A stretch of 64,000 bases of DNA, taken from contig NZ_JADPMR010000001.1 in NCBI RefSeq assembly GCF_015686695.1, forward strand, positions 1,054,001 to 1,118,000, in the 5' to 3' direction. How positions within the stretch are numbered: the first letter of the stretch is position 1; each line of letters opens with the position of its first letter. The notes under the pieces were generated by a model. That model searched no databases. It was not told the origin of the DNA and saw only the letters and a list, made by a program, of their open reading frames with translations. Below, in pieces: positions 15,293 to 23,910 of this stretch. Origin of the DNA: Vibrio nitrifigilis (lineage in GTDB: Bacteria > Pseudomonadota > Gammaproteobacteria > Enterobacterales > Vibrionaceae). Made by a program: the position numbers and the translations under genes.

Positions 15293-17275
15293 ATGTCTAA
15301 AAAGCTTATACAACTTCGCCAAGAACTCGCTGAAAATCCATATGTGACGTTTGATTCTAACGGTAATGGTGTGTCACGAGTTTTTGACGAAAAGTGGGAC
15401 TTTACCGCCCTGAACCAGAATAAAAAAACAGTCTCTTTTGGATATATTGATGAGAAGTACCGTCACGATATTCAGTCTTATCTCTATGCACTGATTCAAT
15501 ACCAAAAGGAAAAATCAAACTCTGGCTCCCATGGAGCTGTTAGCTCGTTGATAAAGTGTAGGAATCAATTAAACACACTTGCAATACGTTGGGGAAATAG
15601 TGAGTTCAGTTCGCTTTCGAGCGAGCGAGAATGGAAAAGGTGTTCCCAAATGTTGCATGGGGTTGGCGGTGAAAGTGTGTGCCGATACATTGCGTCGACG
15701 ATTAATGCACTGAATAGAGCCGGTCTTGTAACGCGTTATGTCAATAAAAAAGAGTATATCAAGTGGAATAACCCTGATGCTGGTGAGGGGCAAGCGATAG
15801 CATTTCCTGAAGCTATTCATGTCAGTATTTTAAGGACAGTTGTTGATTTTGTGGAAACCTATCACCCCTATCGCCATCAGATTTCAGATGCGATGGAAAA
15901 GTTATATGCCTATCAGGATGAAATGTACAATGTTGAGTTTGAAGCTCTGGGTTGGAGAACCCTAAACGAGAGGCAAATGCAGGTATTCTCCAGAAGGATA
16001 GCTAGAAGAACAAGGAGGTGGCCTGAACGAAATGCCATTCCTAATTTCTCTTTTCACAGGCGAGGAAATTGGTTAGGTAAATTGCTCAGGATGTGCTTTA
16101 TCTGTGTGGGGATATTCTCCGCTGCCCGAAAGGAAGAGTTGCTTTCCATGAACAAAGATAGCTATGACGATTCACTGGCTGATGTACCGAAGGTTTCAGG
16201 TTTTTCTACAAAAGGAAATAAGGGCGAAAAGATATATACATCGTGGAATACTGCCCCTATCGCAAAACTGGCACTGGAGTTAGCTTTTGACGCCACGCAA
16301 GCCGCAAGGAAATATTCGTTAGAGAAACTGGATGACGCCTATCAAAATGGTCAGTTAACTAAAGACAAATATAATGCAATGCGACAAGATCTTGAGAGTG
16401 CTTTTATTTCTTCTGATATTCCTTATGGCAGTGAAGCACTCATAAATAAAGCATCGTTACAATACAGTATTGACGGGGCGGTTGATGCATTAAACATGAA
16501 TGAGTTCAACATTACTGCGACCGCTGAAGATGTTGAAGAATTCGATCTGTTAAATCCAGACCGCGCAGGGAGCTTAAAAGTCGGAGGCGGTTTACCAAGG
16601 TTTAGTCCACATGATTTAAGGCGGAGTTTTGTGGTTTTTATGGTGAAGAACCGTCTGGGCAACGCACTCACAGTCAAATATCAGCTTAAACACCGCAATA
16701 TTAATATGTCCAATTGGTATGCGAATTACTCCGAACTGGCTCGTACTAACCAACTGCTAATGGATACAAAGCTGATGAGTGAGTTTGATGAAGCCATTGA
16801 AAGTTCAGCGGTCGATGCATGGGATGATATTTACAATGTATCCGACATTTTAAGTGGTGCAGAAGGCGAGCGTATAGCCCAGAATAAAGCTGAGCGGCTA
16901 GCACAAGGTGAACAAATCGTTATGTCACGAAGTGAATTGTTAGCTTTGGTAAGGTCTGGTGACAAATCCATTGTATTACTGCCTACGGGGGGGTACTGCA
17001 CCAACCGCAATTGTGAGCGCCTCTGCTCACTGATGGATATCGTTGAAGCTCCTTGTACGCATAAGATTATCACTGATAAAGCGGCTAAAAGGCTTTCAAG
17101 GGAGCGGGACAACCTCATTGCTTCATTCAGAGCAATCAATGACATGGGTGATTATGCCAATGAGTTGATTCTGGATGCCAGAAAAAAGAAGATTCAGTCT
17201 ATTGAACCAACTCTAGTCAAACACAGCATCCCTTTTGATAACTTCAATGATGATATTAAGGCGGTGTGGTCATGA
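15293..17275 (+). CDS. Large tyrosine recombinase 3 of island operon (GmtZ-like)
   Basis: 660 residues starting 3 bp after the preceding stop. Catalytic-type boxes are visible: Arg in GIFSAARKEELLSM, HDLRRSFVVFM (His-x-x-Arg), LKHRN in place of LGH, and Tyr in WYANYSEL. After the catalytic domain comes a C-terminal cysteine cluster (GGYCTNRNCERLCSLMD, then APCTHK), likely metal-binding, and a charged helical tail. Size and position suggest the GmtZ-type integrase of Gamma-Mobile-Trio elements or a TnpB-type partner of Tn554; I cannot decide without a profile search. The stop overlaps the next gene (ATGA). Confidence 0.75.
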   Translation: MSKKLIQLRQELAENPYVTFDSNGNGVSRVFDEKWDFTALNQNKKTVSFGYIDEKYRHDIQSYLYALIQYQKEKSNSGSHGAVSSLIKCRNQLNTLAIRWGNSEFSSLSSEREWKRCSQMLHGVGGESVCRYIASTINALNRAGLVTRYVNKKEYIKWNNPDAGEGQAIAFPEAIHVSILRTVVDFVETYHPYRHQISDAMEKLYAYQDEMYNVEFEALGWRTLNERQMQVFSRRIARRTRRWPERNAIPNFSFHRRGNWLGKLLRMCFICVGIFSAARKEELLSMNKDSYDDSLADVPKVSGFSTKGNKGEKIYTSWNTAPIAKLALELAFDATQAARKYSLEKLDDAYQNGQLTKDKYNAMRQDLESAFISSDIPYGSEALINKASLQYSIDGAVDALNMNEFNITATAEDVEEFDLLNPDRAGSLKVGGGLPRFSPHDLRRSFVVFMVKNRLGNALTVKYQLKHRNINMSNWYANYSELARTNQLLMDTKLMSEFDEAIESSAVDAWDDIYNVSDILSGAEGERIAQNKAERLAQGEQIVMSRSELLALVRSGDKSIVLLPTGGYCTNRNCERLCSLMDIVEAPCTHKIITDKAAKRLSRERDNLIASFRAINDMGDYANELILDARKKKIQSIEPTLVKHSIPFDNFNDDIKAVWS

Positions 17276-17733
17276 AAGTAGAGTATAAGGCAACCTGCAA
17301 GGCCGAGGGGTTACTGGTCAATGCGTTTCAGCGACTATTAGATGGTAAGCCAATTCATGTCAAGGCGATGGGTAAGCTCACGTTAAACCGGATCAATAAT
17401 GAAGCCCAGCTTGGCAATAGCTATGTCCATAAGTTTAAAGAGTTTGTGGCTTACGCTAAACCTGTGATCGACGAATACAACCACAACCGCGATAAGGCTA
17501 TGACAACGGGCTTAGATATTGAGTTGGATGTCCCTTTGTCTGAGCTTGATAGGCTAAAACACGACTTAAAAAAAGCCAATGAGCTTAAGGATAAATACAG
17601 GGTGCAACGAAACAATGCAGTTGAAGCCAGAAAGCAGTTAGAGGCTGAAAATGCTAGGCTTCGCTTTAGGGTATTTGACCTCCAACAAGAGCTGTTAGAA
17701 CAAAATGCAGTTGTAACACCGATTAAACTATAA
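17272..17733 (+). CDS. Small coiled-coil partner of the recombinase operon (GmtX/TnpC-like position)
   Basis: 153 residues from the ATG at 17272, which overlaps the preceding stop as ATGA; the upstream GTG at 17266 is less likely. The N-terminal half is a short globular segment (KATCKAEGLLVNAFQRLLDGKP). Residues about 85-145 form a clear coiled coil rich in Leu, Lys, Glu and Arg (LSELDRLKHDLKKANELKDK). No enzymatic motif is visible. The position as last gene of a recombinase operon matches the small accessory proteins of Tn554 (TnpC) and of Gamma-Mobile-Trio elements, but the identity is inferred from context. Confidence 0.7.
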   Translation: MKVEYKATCKAEGLLVNAFQRLLDGKPIHVKAMGKLTLNRINNEAQLGNSYVHKFKEFVAYAKPVIDEYNHNRDKAMTTGLDIELDVPLSELDRLKHDLKKANELKDKYRVQRNNAVEARKQLEAENARLRFRVFDLQQELLEQNAVVTPIKL

Positions 17734-17919
17734 TACTGATTTAGCAAGGTTTTCTCCCGATTAAAAAGTGTAAGTATAATCGGGAGAGTTGATGTGAGGG
17801 CGTACAGAATTTTGTGTAATCTAATTTTGACTAGATATCCAAGGTGTCATCCAGGCGACTTTCAAAGTGGATCTTCAATCCAAGTAATTAGATAATCTAG
17901 TACAGATCAACATTAAATC

Positions 17920-18237
17920 TTATATATCCTCTTTTTGCAGGTTATGAATAAACTCAATCACTTGATTCTTTTGTTCTATCGTCAGCTTCGAAATCGCAGT
18001 AGCTAACTCAGCAGATTCATTGTCCTCACAAAAAAAGTAATTCAACGGAACGCCAAGAGCATCAGCCATTTTTTTTAATGTGCTGATATCTGGTGTATGC
18101 CGCCCTTTTTCGTAATGGTTCATTCGGCCGCTTGCCGAGCTCTCATCCATACCGATCATTATTCCCAAGTTTTTCTGGGTAATTTTGGCATGTTTACGAG
18201 CTTGTTTAAGCCGTGTAGGTATCGGGTTGTCTTCCAC
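17920..18237 (-). CDS. XRE-family transcriptional regulator
   Basis: 105 residues with a phage-Cro/CI type helix-turn-helix at about 8-65 (LKQARKHAKITQKNLGIMIG, SGRMNHYEKGRHTPDISTLKKMADALGVPLNYFF), followed by a short helical tail (ATAISKLTIEQKNQVIEFIHNL). It is divergent from the winged-helix/helicase operon. The intergenic region holds two CTTAG-N5-CTAAG dyads that overlap the helicase-operon promoter, so this protein is the natural candidate repressor. The 180-bp gap between it and the recombinase operon shows no gene. Confidence 0.88.
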   Translation of the reverse strand: MEDNPIPTRLKQARKHAKITQKNLGIMIGMDESSASGRMNHYEKGRHTPDISTLKKMADALGVPLNYFFCEDNESAELATAISKLTIEQKNQVIEFIHNLQKEDI

Positions 18238-18267
18238 AGACGATTCATTTCTCTTAAATCCTTCGAT

Positions 18268-18320
18268 AACTTAGATTGTCTAAGTTTTACTTATTTTTGT
18301 ATACTTAGCAATCCTAAGTT
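18268..18320 (+). promoter_or_regulatory. Promoter with two dyad operators upstream of the helicase operon
   Basis: Operator 1: AACTTAG-ATTGT-CTAAGTT (18268-18286), perfect 7-bp arms. Operator 2: ACTTAG-CAATC-CTAAGT (18303-18319). Their centres are 34 bp apart. A good -10 TATACT (18300-18305) overlaps operator 2, and a candidate -35 TTGTCT (18276-18281, 18-bp spacing) overlaps operator 1. Occupancy by the divergent XRE protein would block the promoter. Confidence 0.7.
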
Positions 18321-18341
18321 TTTGGTGTTTTGGAGTTGTAT

Positions 18342-18887
18342 GTGAAACATTCTCAAAAAATAAATGAATATATTTATAAGTTGTTGATAGAAAAAAAGAT
18401 GGATGGGTTTTCCGTTGTTGAGGCCCGAGATATCGCTCGCTTGTTCCCTGAAAGTCCCAAAGATATCAATGAACTTCGAAAGATTGTTTATCGACAATTA
18501 TTAAAGTGCATAGAAAGTGGATGGTTGCGCTGTGAAGGTTCTGGTAGAGAAAAACGTTACTTTAAAACGGACGAATTTAATGCTCTCTCTTTTGAGCCTC
18601 GGAAACCTAAATCACGTGTAAGAAAGAGCCACCCAAAAGTATCAGTTACAAATCATGATAGTAACGACTACTCAGAATTAACGGTTGAGCGCAACAGATT
18701 AAAGGGAGAACTGGAAGTTACTTTGGGTGAGATAGATAAGTACAAAACGTTAAAAGAACAATATCCTGAGCAATTTCAGCTTCTTGAACGTCTGAACGTT
18801 GCCGCTAATGAAAAGGCAGCTTTGTTTATGGGCAACATTAATGCAATTACGAATATGCTGAATTCATTGTCACATGAGCGAGCGTAG
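18342..18887 (+). CDS. Winged-helix-like plus coiled-coil protein, helicase partner
   Basis: 181 residues from a GTG at 18342, chosen because GGAG (18332-18335) sits 6 nt upstream; TTG codons at 18330 and 18336 are in frame but lack spacing. The N-terminal half looks like a winged-helix or replication-initiator-like DNA-binding domain (INELRKIVYRQLLKCIESGWLRCEGSGREKRYF). The middle is basic (EPRKPKSRVRKSHPK). The C-terminal half is predicted coiled coil (ELTVERNRLKGELEV onward). I do not recognise the family. It is coupled to the helicase gene: their reading frames overlap or abut. Confidence 0.65.
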   Translation: MKHSQKINEYIYKLLIEKKMDGFSVVEARDIARLFPESPKDINELRKIVYRQLLKCIESGWLRCEGSGREKRYFKTDEFNALSFEPRKPKSRVRKSHPKVSVTNHDSNDYSELTVERNRLKGELEVTLGEIDKYKTLKEQYPEQFQLLERLNVAANEKAALFMGNINAITNMLNSLSHERA

Positions 18888-20265
18888 TATGTTAAGAAAA
18901 TGGCAAGCAGAATGCATTACTCATGCGATGGAAAAATACGAATCTGGTTCTAACCATTTCTTCTGTCAGGCGACACCTGGAGCCGGTAAAAGCATTATGT
19001 CAGCGACACTCGCTAAGACATTACTCGATAAAGGTATGATTGACCTCATTCTTTGTTTTTCACCTTCTGTTTCTGTAGCTGATGGCATGAGGGCTACGTT
19101 TTCGATAACCATCAATTGCCCATTCAACGGAAGTCTAGGCTCAATAGGTCAGTCACTCACTTATCAGTCAATCCAGTATTTAGGCGATGACTTTTTGCGA
19201 ACTATTGAAAAATATAGAGTTCTTGTCGTGTTTGATGAGATTCACCATTGTTCTGGCGATGAACCAGACAGAGCTAATATTTGGGGGCAACAAATATTGG
19301 CTCGTATTCAAGGTGTAGCTACCTATACGTTAGCTCTGTCGGGAACTCCCTGGCGTTCAGATAAATTTCCGATTGTTTTGGCGGAATATAGTGATCCGGA
19401 AGGCAAGCTATTTTGTGATTATCAGTATGGCTTAGCCCAAGCTATAGCTGACAACGTTTGCCGTAAGCCAAAATTAGTTTTGGTTGATAATGAACATTTA
19501 ACGATTTCAGAAGGTTCGGAGAGAAAATCATTTGCTTCTATTCTTGATCTCCTTAAGCAATCAAAGACGTCGTATCAGGATGTAATTCATAATACTCAAG
19601 CAATGGAGTATATCCTCGGCTTAGGATGCCAGAAACTTAATGAAATCCGGAAAGAGTCTTTTAATGCAGGAGGTCTTGTTGTTGCGTCATCAGTGAAGCA
19701 TGCAAAACAAGTACAAAAAATATTGACTGAAAAATTTGGTCAGTCAGCAACATTAGTAACCTACCATCATGATGATCCTCAATCTGAAATTAAGGCTTAT
19801 CAAACAGGAACGACCCAATGGATTGTGAGTGTCGGCATGATAAGTGAAGGTACCGATATTCCCCGCTTACAGGTGTGTTGTCATATCAGCGCTGTAAAAA
19901 CAGAACTTTACTTTAGACAGGTGCTTGGCCGGATATTGCGAGTCAACGATAGTCCAAATCAGCAAGCCTGGCTTTATACATTTGCAGAGCAGAATTTAAT
20001 TGAATATGCGGAGCGTATAGAGCATGACATTCCTGAAACATGTCTCTTTGCCAAAATCGGTAAAGAAGAGTGCGCTCCAGAGTTACAAGCAACCAATCAA
20101 TGCAGTGAAGTTGAATCTGTGCCCGCAAAAACTATCAAAGGATATAGCCAGTTAGATTGGGGAATTCAATCCAAACCTTCCTCATCAGGCCGTGGGGCTG
20201 ACGATATTTTTGATGAAATCTGGTTGGGACGATTTCGTGAACGTGTAGTTTCAGTATTTTTATAA
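18874..20265 (+). CDS. DEAD/DEAH-box (SF2) helicase
   Basis: 463-residue superfamily 2 helicase/translocase. Motif I is ATPGAGKS, motif II DEIHH, motif III SGTPWRSD, motif V GMISEGTDIPRL and motif VI RQVLGRILR. This pattern is close to the helicase core of type III restriction and UvrB-like enzymes, but there is no nuclease or methylase alongside. The start may be the ATG at 18874 (14-bp overlap with the upstream gene) or at 18889 right after its stop. With the upstream protein and the XRE gene it forms a discrete module whose function I cannot name; element maintenance or defence are both possible. Confidence 0.85.
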   Translation: MSERSMLRKWQAECITHAMEKYESGSNHFFCQATPGAGKSIMSATLAKTLLDKGMIDLILCFSPSVSVADGMRATFSITINCPFNGSLGSIGQSLTYQSIQYLGDDFLRTIEKYRVLVVFDEIHHCSGDEPDRANIWGQQILARIQGVATYTLALSGTPWRSDKFPIVLAEYSDPEGKLFCDYQYGLAQAIADNVCRKPKLVLVDNEHLTISEGSERKSFASILDLLKQSKTSYQDVIHNTQAMEYILGLGCQKLNEIRKESFNAGGLVVASSVKHAKQVQKILTEKFGQSATLVTYHHDDPQSEIKAYQTGTTQWIVSVGMISEGTDIPRLQVCCHISAVKTELYFRQVLGRILRVNDSPNQQAWLYTFAEQNLIEYAERIEHDIPETCLFAKIGKEECAPELQATNQCSEVESVPAKTIKGYSQLDWGIQSKPSSSGRGADDIFDEIWLGRFRERVVSVFL

Positions 20266-20310
20266 TCGGCAATGATATTTCATCAAGCAATAAGCTTCTA
20301 AGGAGTTGAT

Positions 20311-20616
20311 ATGTTCTACATCGGTGTTAGCCATTATTATGCGACGGGCGAAGGCGTCACGATTTATGTTGCTAGCGGTAGCGAAGAATCAATACGCGCA
20401 GCGGTTCCTGAGTATTTTCATCAATCACTAACCATTTTAACCCCCGCAGAGTGGCTAAAAGCTGCAACTGGAGACTGTGTGGATGAATACCACCAATCGG
20501 ATGCGGAGGTTCTTAAAACCTATTTACCGGTGTTATGGAAGCAAATTGAAGAAAGAGCTTTAGAAAGAGGATGCTATCTGGACTTTTTCATGAAGCACCA
20601 TTTTAATTATGCCTAA
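20311..20616 (+). CDS. Hypothetical protein, 101 aa
   Basis: Preceded by a strong AAGGAG six bases before the ATG, so it is very likely translated. The sequence (MFYIGVSHYYATGEGVTIYV, ending KHHFNYA) has mixed alpha/beta character, aromatic-rich and mildly acidic. No motif, signal or membrane segment is visible. It lies in the island cargo between the helicase gene and the broken HAD-like gene. I do not recognise the family. Confidence 0.6.
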   Translation: MFYIGVSHYYATGEGVTIYVASGSEESIRAAVPEYFHQSLTILTPAEWLKAATGDCVDEYHQSDAEVLKTYLPVLWKQIEERALERGCYLDFFMKHHFNYA

Positions 20617-20635
20617 TACGTACTAGGTGGTTTCA

Positions 20636-21127
20636 GTGAAGGTTTTATATTTTGACATGCTTAGTTTGTTCTATTCGAATGAATATTTTCACCGTAATGC
20701 AAGTGTACATGCCAAGTATCAAGAATAGTTCAATACTCGAACAAAGACACTTTTAGAAATGGTAGAACCGGATTGTCAGGCTATCGAAAAGCTAAGAAAT
20801 GCGGCATCAGAAGCGGGGCTACTACTTTACCCGTTGGGGACTTTTTACAATCGAGCATACCTTATTGAACATGGTGTGTTTCCCAGTGATGAATTAGCGC
20901 CTGACACAGAGTTACCTTTCAGGATGCAAATGGACGATAACGACCCTGTGCGTCGGATGATAGCTCACGCACATGGATTAAATGCCCAATGGTACGTCTG
21001 TGGTGATGTCGGCTCTGAAGAGCTATTGCAACATTATCTGGATCGTTACTTACGTTCAGAGTCTGGAAAGGGCGTTACTAGTGAACTGATTTCTAAAATA
21101 CGCGCCTTAAAATCAGCGGATTATTAA
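20636..21127 (+). pseudogene. HAD-like (SAK-HAD type) gene interrupted by an amber codon
   Basis: A GTG at 20636 follows AGGTGG by 5 nt and opens MKVLYFDMLSLFYSNEYF, then meets TAG at 20726-20728. The same frame continues without further stops to 21127. Read through, the product would be 163 residues. The layout (beta-strand MKVLYFD, FNTRTKTLLEMV, later WYVCGDVGSEELLQHYLDRYL, GVTSELISKIRAL) resembles small HAD_18/Swiss-army-knife HAD proteins. The usual DxDGVL and SSWR residues are replaced, so it looks catalytically dead even without the stop. A 122-aa product from the ATG at 20759 is possible. Family call is tentative. Confidence 0.5.
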
Positions 21128-21143
21128 TTAACTTACTGGGGCA

Positions 21144-21449
21144 ATGCCGGTGCTTTTGAAAAAGAGACGAACTGTAGACCAGATAGCGGCTTCAATCAGA
21201 AGCAGAAACCACATTGATGATTTCCCTTCTGCTGAAAGATTGAAATTTTATGAACAGTGGGAATCAGGAATGGTTTCAAAAATACTTGATGGCATATTGT
21301 TATATCAAGAAAAGCGTACAAAGATTGAACTACATGAACTTGAGCAAGGGATTTCTTATAGATACAAGGGACAATTGATATTGTTTTCGCTAAAAGTAGC
21401 AGCAATTTTCGTTATAGCCGCTACTGTTTATGTAATTCAACTTATGTAG
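21144..21449 (+). CDS. Small protein with C-terminal membrane anchor
   Basis: 101 residues, ATG closely preceded by TGGGGC. The N-terminal 70 residues are charged and helical (KKRRTVDQIAASIRSRNHID, KIELHELEQGISYRYKG). The last 25 residues form one transmembrane helix (LILFSLKVAAIFVIAATVYV), so it is probably tail-anchored with the N-terminus in the cytosol. No family recognised. It follows the broken HAD-like gene by 16 bp, possibly in the same transcript. Confidence 0.55.
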   Translation: MPVLLKKRRTVDQIAASIRSRNHIDDFPSAERLKFYEQWESGMVSKILDGILLYQEKRTKIELHELEQGISYRYKGQLILFSLKVAAIFVIAATVYVIQLM

Positions 21450-21491
21450 ATACAGATAAATAGAGCGTGGCGAATCTTTTATCATATTGAT

Positions 21492-21788
21492 TCAAGCTAA
21501 CATACTTAAGCGTTTGATATTAGCAATCCCGAACTCCATTTTCTGCCTTGCAGATGAGTTCGCACTGTGAACCCGTATTATAGGTGGTTGAAAACCTTGA
21601 GTTGCAACCGCCTCTTCAATCCACAAAACCACATCATATCCAGTGCCGTGCTCATCATCACCTAGATCATGATCAAGACTAATTTCCGTTACTGTCCCTT
21701 GCTTGAGTAATGCAATGGCTTCTTCAGGCCAGTAAACTCTGTGCCATCCATCCGGAGTTTGTCGTTCATCATCGAGGTAGACTTTCAT
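21492..21788 (-). CDS. Cyclic-phosphate processing receiver (cREC) domain protein
   Basis: 98 residues consisting of one domain: MKVYLDDERQTPDGWHRVYW, ISLDHDLGDDEHGTGYDVVLWIEE and IRVHSANSSARQKME. These are the conserved blocks of the family named cyclic-phosphate processing receiver domain, assigned by comparative genomics to RNA repair of 2',3'-cyclic phosphate ends. Acidic residues in LDDER and LDHDLGDDEHGTGYD form the presumed metal site. A strong AAGGAG precedes the ATG. It is convergent with the membrane-anchored small gene. It may be a second remnant of an RNA-repair theme beside the HAD-like gene. Confidence 0.82.
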   Translation of the reverse strand: MKVYLDDERQTPDGWHRVYWPEEAIALLKQGTVTEISLDHDLGDDEHGTGYDVVLWIEEAVATQGFQPPIIRVHSANSSARQKMEFGIANIKRLSMLA

Positions 21789-22145
21789 TCTAACTCCTTA
21801 TCTTATGGGGCTTTACTTAAATAAAAATATACCTTTTGGCTAATTGTGACAGAAGCGCTTTGGGTTTTATGCTGTAAATGAGTTTTGCCCCAAACCTTCT
21901 CAGAACCTGCATACGGAACACCTGCGCAGTACTCCAATAGACCAAGCTAATCTAATCCATACTTTGATCTCTTATAAGGGATTTTTCCGTAATTCGACTC
22001 GACAACTATATGCCGATTCACATAACAGTTTTATACTAGTTGAGTTTCATAATAAATGGCTGCAACATAGACGGAATGTAAGGACGGAAAAAGTCCGTCT
22101 ATAAAGCATTAGAAGCCCTCAATACTCAAACATCGGAGAAATAGA
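21789..22145. other. Intergenic region upstream of the 584-aa gene
   Basis: About 360 bases with no supported gene. It holds the cREC promoter and ribosome-binding site on the left. Near the right end is a hairpin AGACGGA / TCCGTCT (22069-22075 / 22094-22100) with an inner GGAC/GTCC pairing, which may act in the leader of the 584-residue gene. Nothing else is recognised. Confidence 0.5.
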
Positions 22146-23900
22146 GTGAATCAAGAATGGTTTGAAATGCAAGATATCCGACGTAAAAGCTTCAGCAAGT
22201 CAGTCTGGATTCCACTGCGCTCAGTATTAAATAAAGAGAAGAAAGGGAGATATGGCTACGAGGGCTACAAGGAGGACTTTTTCGGTAGTGGCTCAATAGC
22301 TGTGCCGAATGATAAAGTTGAAGAAGCAAAGAAACTTGGCTGGATGGATATTGGAATCAGTCATAATCACTCGGGCTGGGTTGATGATGGTAAATATATA
22401 CCAGCAGAAGTTTATCAAGATTACGGTGGTGAGTTTGAAGGAGTCCACCTTGTCTTAGACCAAATGTCTCAAGATGATGGCCCCAATGTTTGGCATCTGA
22501 ATCAAGATTTAGTAGTCACACTTGGATTGAAACGAGAAGGTAATTCTTGGGTTTGCCCAAATGATGGCTATGTTGAAGTTGCGCGACTGGATCTTTCTGA
22601 AAACAACAAGCCTGTTTTATTGGAAATCAAATCTCAATATTTGAAAGATTATCTCTGCGCTAGAGATATGGCACTCTATATGACGCATTACTTTAATAGA
22701 GATACCATTCTTAGCGATGCGTCCCATATTGTCTGGGAAAATGGAAATAATAAATACGAAGATGAGCTAAATCGCTGGGAAGGCCGAGTCGCAGAGATTC
22801 ATGAAGGTGGAAATCCGTTTGGTGGAAAGATGGCTGTCTTTCATGTGGCTAGAACGGATGTGGATGAAACTGATGATGTACCAGAGATATCTGGTATTCC
22901 TACCGACGAAAATACTCATGGAGAGTCTTGGGAAAGAGAGTTCGAAGGTCGAAAACTCTATAGGGTATCTGGCGAACTATGGCGAAACGAAGTGATCCTG
23001 CCAGGGGCAATCAGCCCCAAGGTTCGTGGAGATGAGACACAGCCGACTACATTTTTTGTGGTCGATGCAGAAGGCAACAAGTCATGTGGGCGAGATCTCA
23101 TTGATTCTGGCAAGTGGGTGTGGTTTAAACCCGAGGTTATAATGGCTTTATGCCATAGACGAGGTGGTCATCTCTCCTTTTATACCGCGCAAACTGGTAG
23201 TGTTTCTTGTAGTCATGGTTACGGTGTCCATTTTGGAGTTAACGAACTCGGCTTAATTAACGTATATGCAAAAGATATAGGGCTTCTGCCAGAGTGGCAG
23301 CAACAGATTTGGGCTGGCTACAACATTACTCCAGAAGGAGGAGTTTCCAATGAGTTACTTGCATCTCAAGTGAAAGCCCAACCCGCTGATACGAAAGCTC
23401 CAGAACAATTTTTAGGTCAAGGTATTGAGCTTGTAAACAAGTTGGCAATGGAGAAGCTTAATATCCAGATATTTCGCGAGCATGATGCAATCCCTCAACT
23501 CATTGAGAAAACCCATCGTTTTAGAGCTGTAGATGAACAGTCTTTTTTTGCATTAGCAAAAGATCTTGCGAGACTAATTGCAGATAGCCTTGATGCCCAA
23601 GCAATGCAAACTATTGTTACCCCACCGAAAAAGGAAAAATGGGGGTCATTGAAGTCTTTGGAGAATTTATTGGCTTCAAAATATGACAGGGAATTGGTTC
23701 GAAAGATTACCTCATCATTGGTTGGTGTATACGAATTACGTCATGCTGATGCACATTTGCCTAGCAGCAAAATTGAAGAGGCATTTAAGCTTATCGAAAT
23801 TGATAGGGCTGCACCTTTTGTTTATCAGGGATTTCAAATGTTACACCATGTTGTGTCTAGCTTGTTTGGCATTGCCGAAGGTCTTGAAAAATGGAAGTAG
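22146..23900 (+). CDS. Uncharacterised 584-aa protein with C-terminal HEPN-type motif
   Basis: Starts at a GTG preceded by GGAG (22135-22138) at good spacing. The N-terminal 400 residues are rich in Trp, Gly and Asp (GWMDIGISHNHSGWVDDGKYIP; WKWVWFKPEV-like strands; GYGVHFGVNELGLINVYA) and look like a beta-rich sensor or binding region I cannot name. After a linker near 410, the last 150 residues are helical and include ELRHADAHL with R532 and H537, the Rx4H spacing of HEPN ribonucleases. The next gene also has an Rx4H motif. A role as an RNase toxin or defence effector is inference only. Confidence 0.6.
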   Translation: MNQEWFEMQDIRRKSFSKSVWIPLRSVLNKEKKGRYGYEGYKEDFFGSGSIAVPNDKVEEAKKLGWMDIGISHNHSGWVDDGKYIPAEVYQDYGGEFEGVHLVLDQMSQDDGPNVWHLNQDLVVTLGLKREGNSWVCPNDGYVEVARLDLSENNKPVLLEIKSQYLKDYLCARDMALYMTHYFNRDTILSDASHIVWENGNNKYEDELNRWEGRVAEIHEGGNPFGGKMAVFHVARTDVDETDDVPEISGIPTDENTHGESWEREFEGRKLYRVSGELWRNEVILPGAISPKVRGDETQPTTFFVVDAEGNKSCGRDLIDSGKWVWFKPEVIMALCHRRGGHLSFYTAQTGSVSCSHGYGVHFGVNELGLINVYAKDIGLLPEWQQQIWAGYNITPEGGVSNELLASQVKAQPADTKAPEQFLGQGIELVNKLAMEKLNIQIFREHDAIPQLIEKTHRFRAVDEQSFFALAKDLARLIADSLDAQAMQTIVTPPKKEKWGSLKSLENLLASKYDRELVRKITSSLVGVYELRHADAHLPSSKIEEAFKLIEIDRAAPFVYQGFQMLHHVVSSLFGIAEGLEKWK

Positions 23901-23910
23901 CGAAAAGCTG

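Noticed and set aside
21850..22000. Possible group II intron or insertion-sequence end upstream of the 584-aa gene
   Set aside because: The sequence has an intron-like feel, but no reverse transcriptase, domain V fold or inverted ends could be found.
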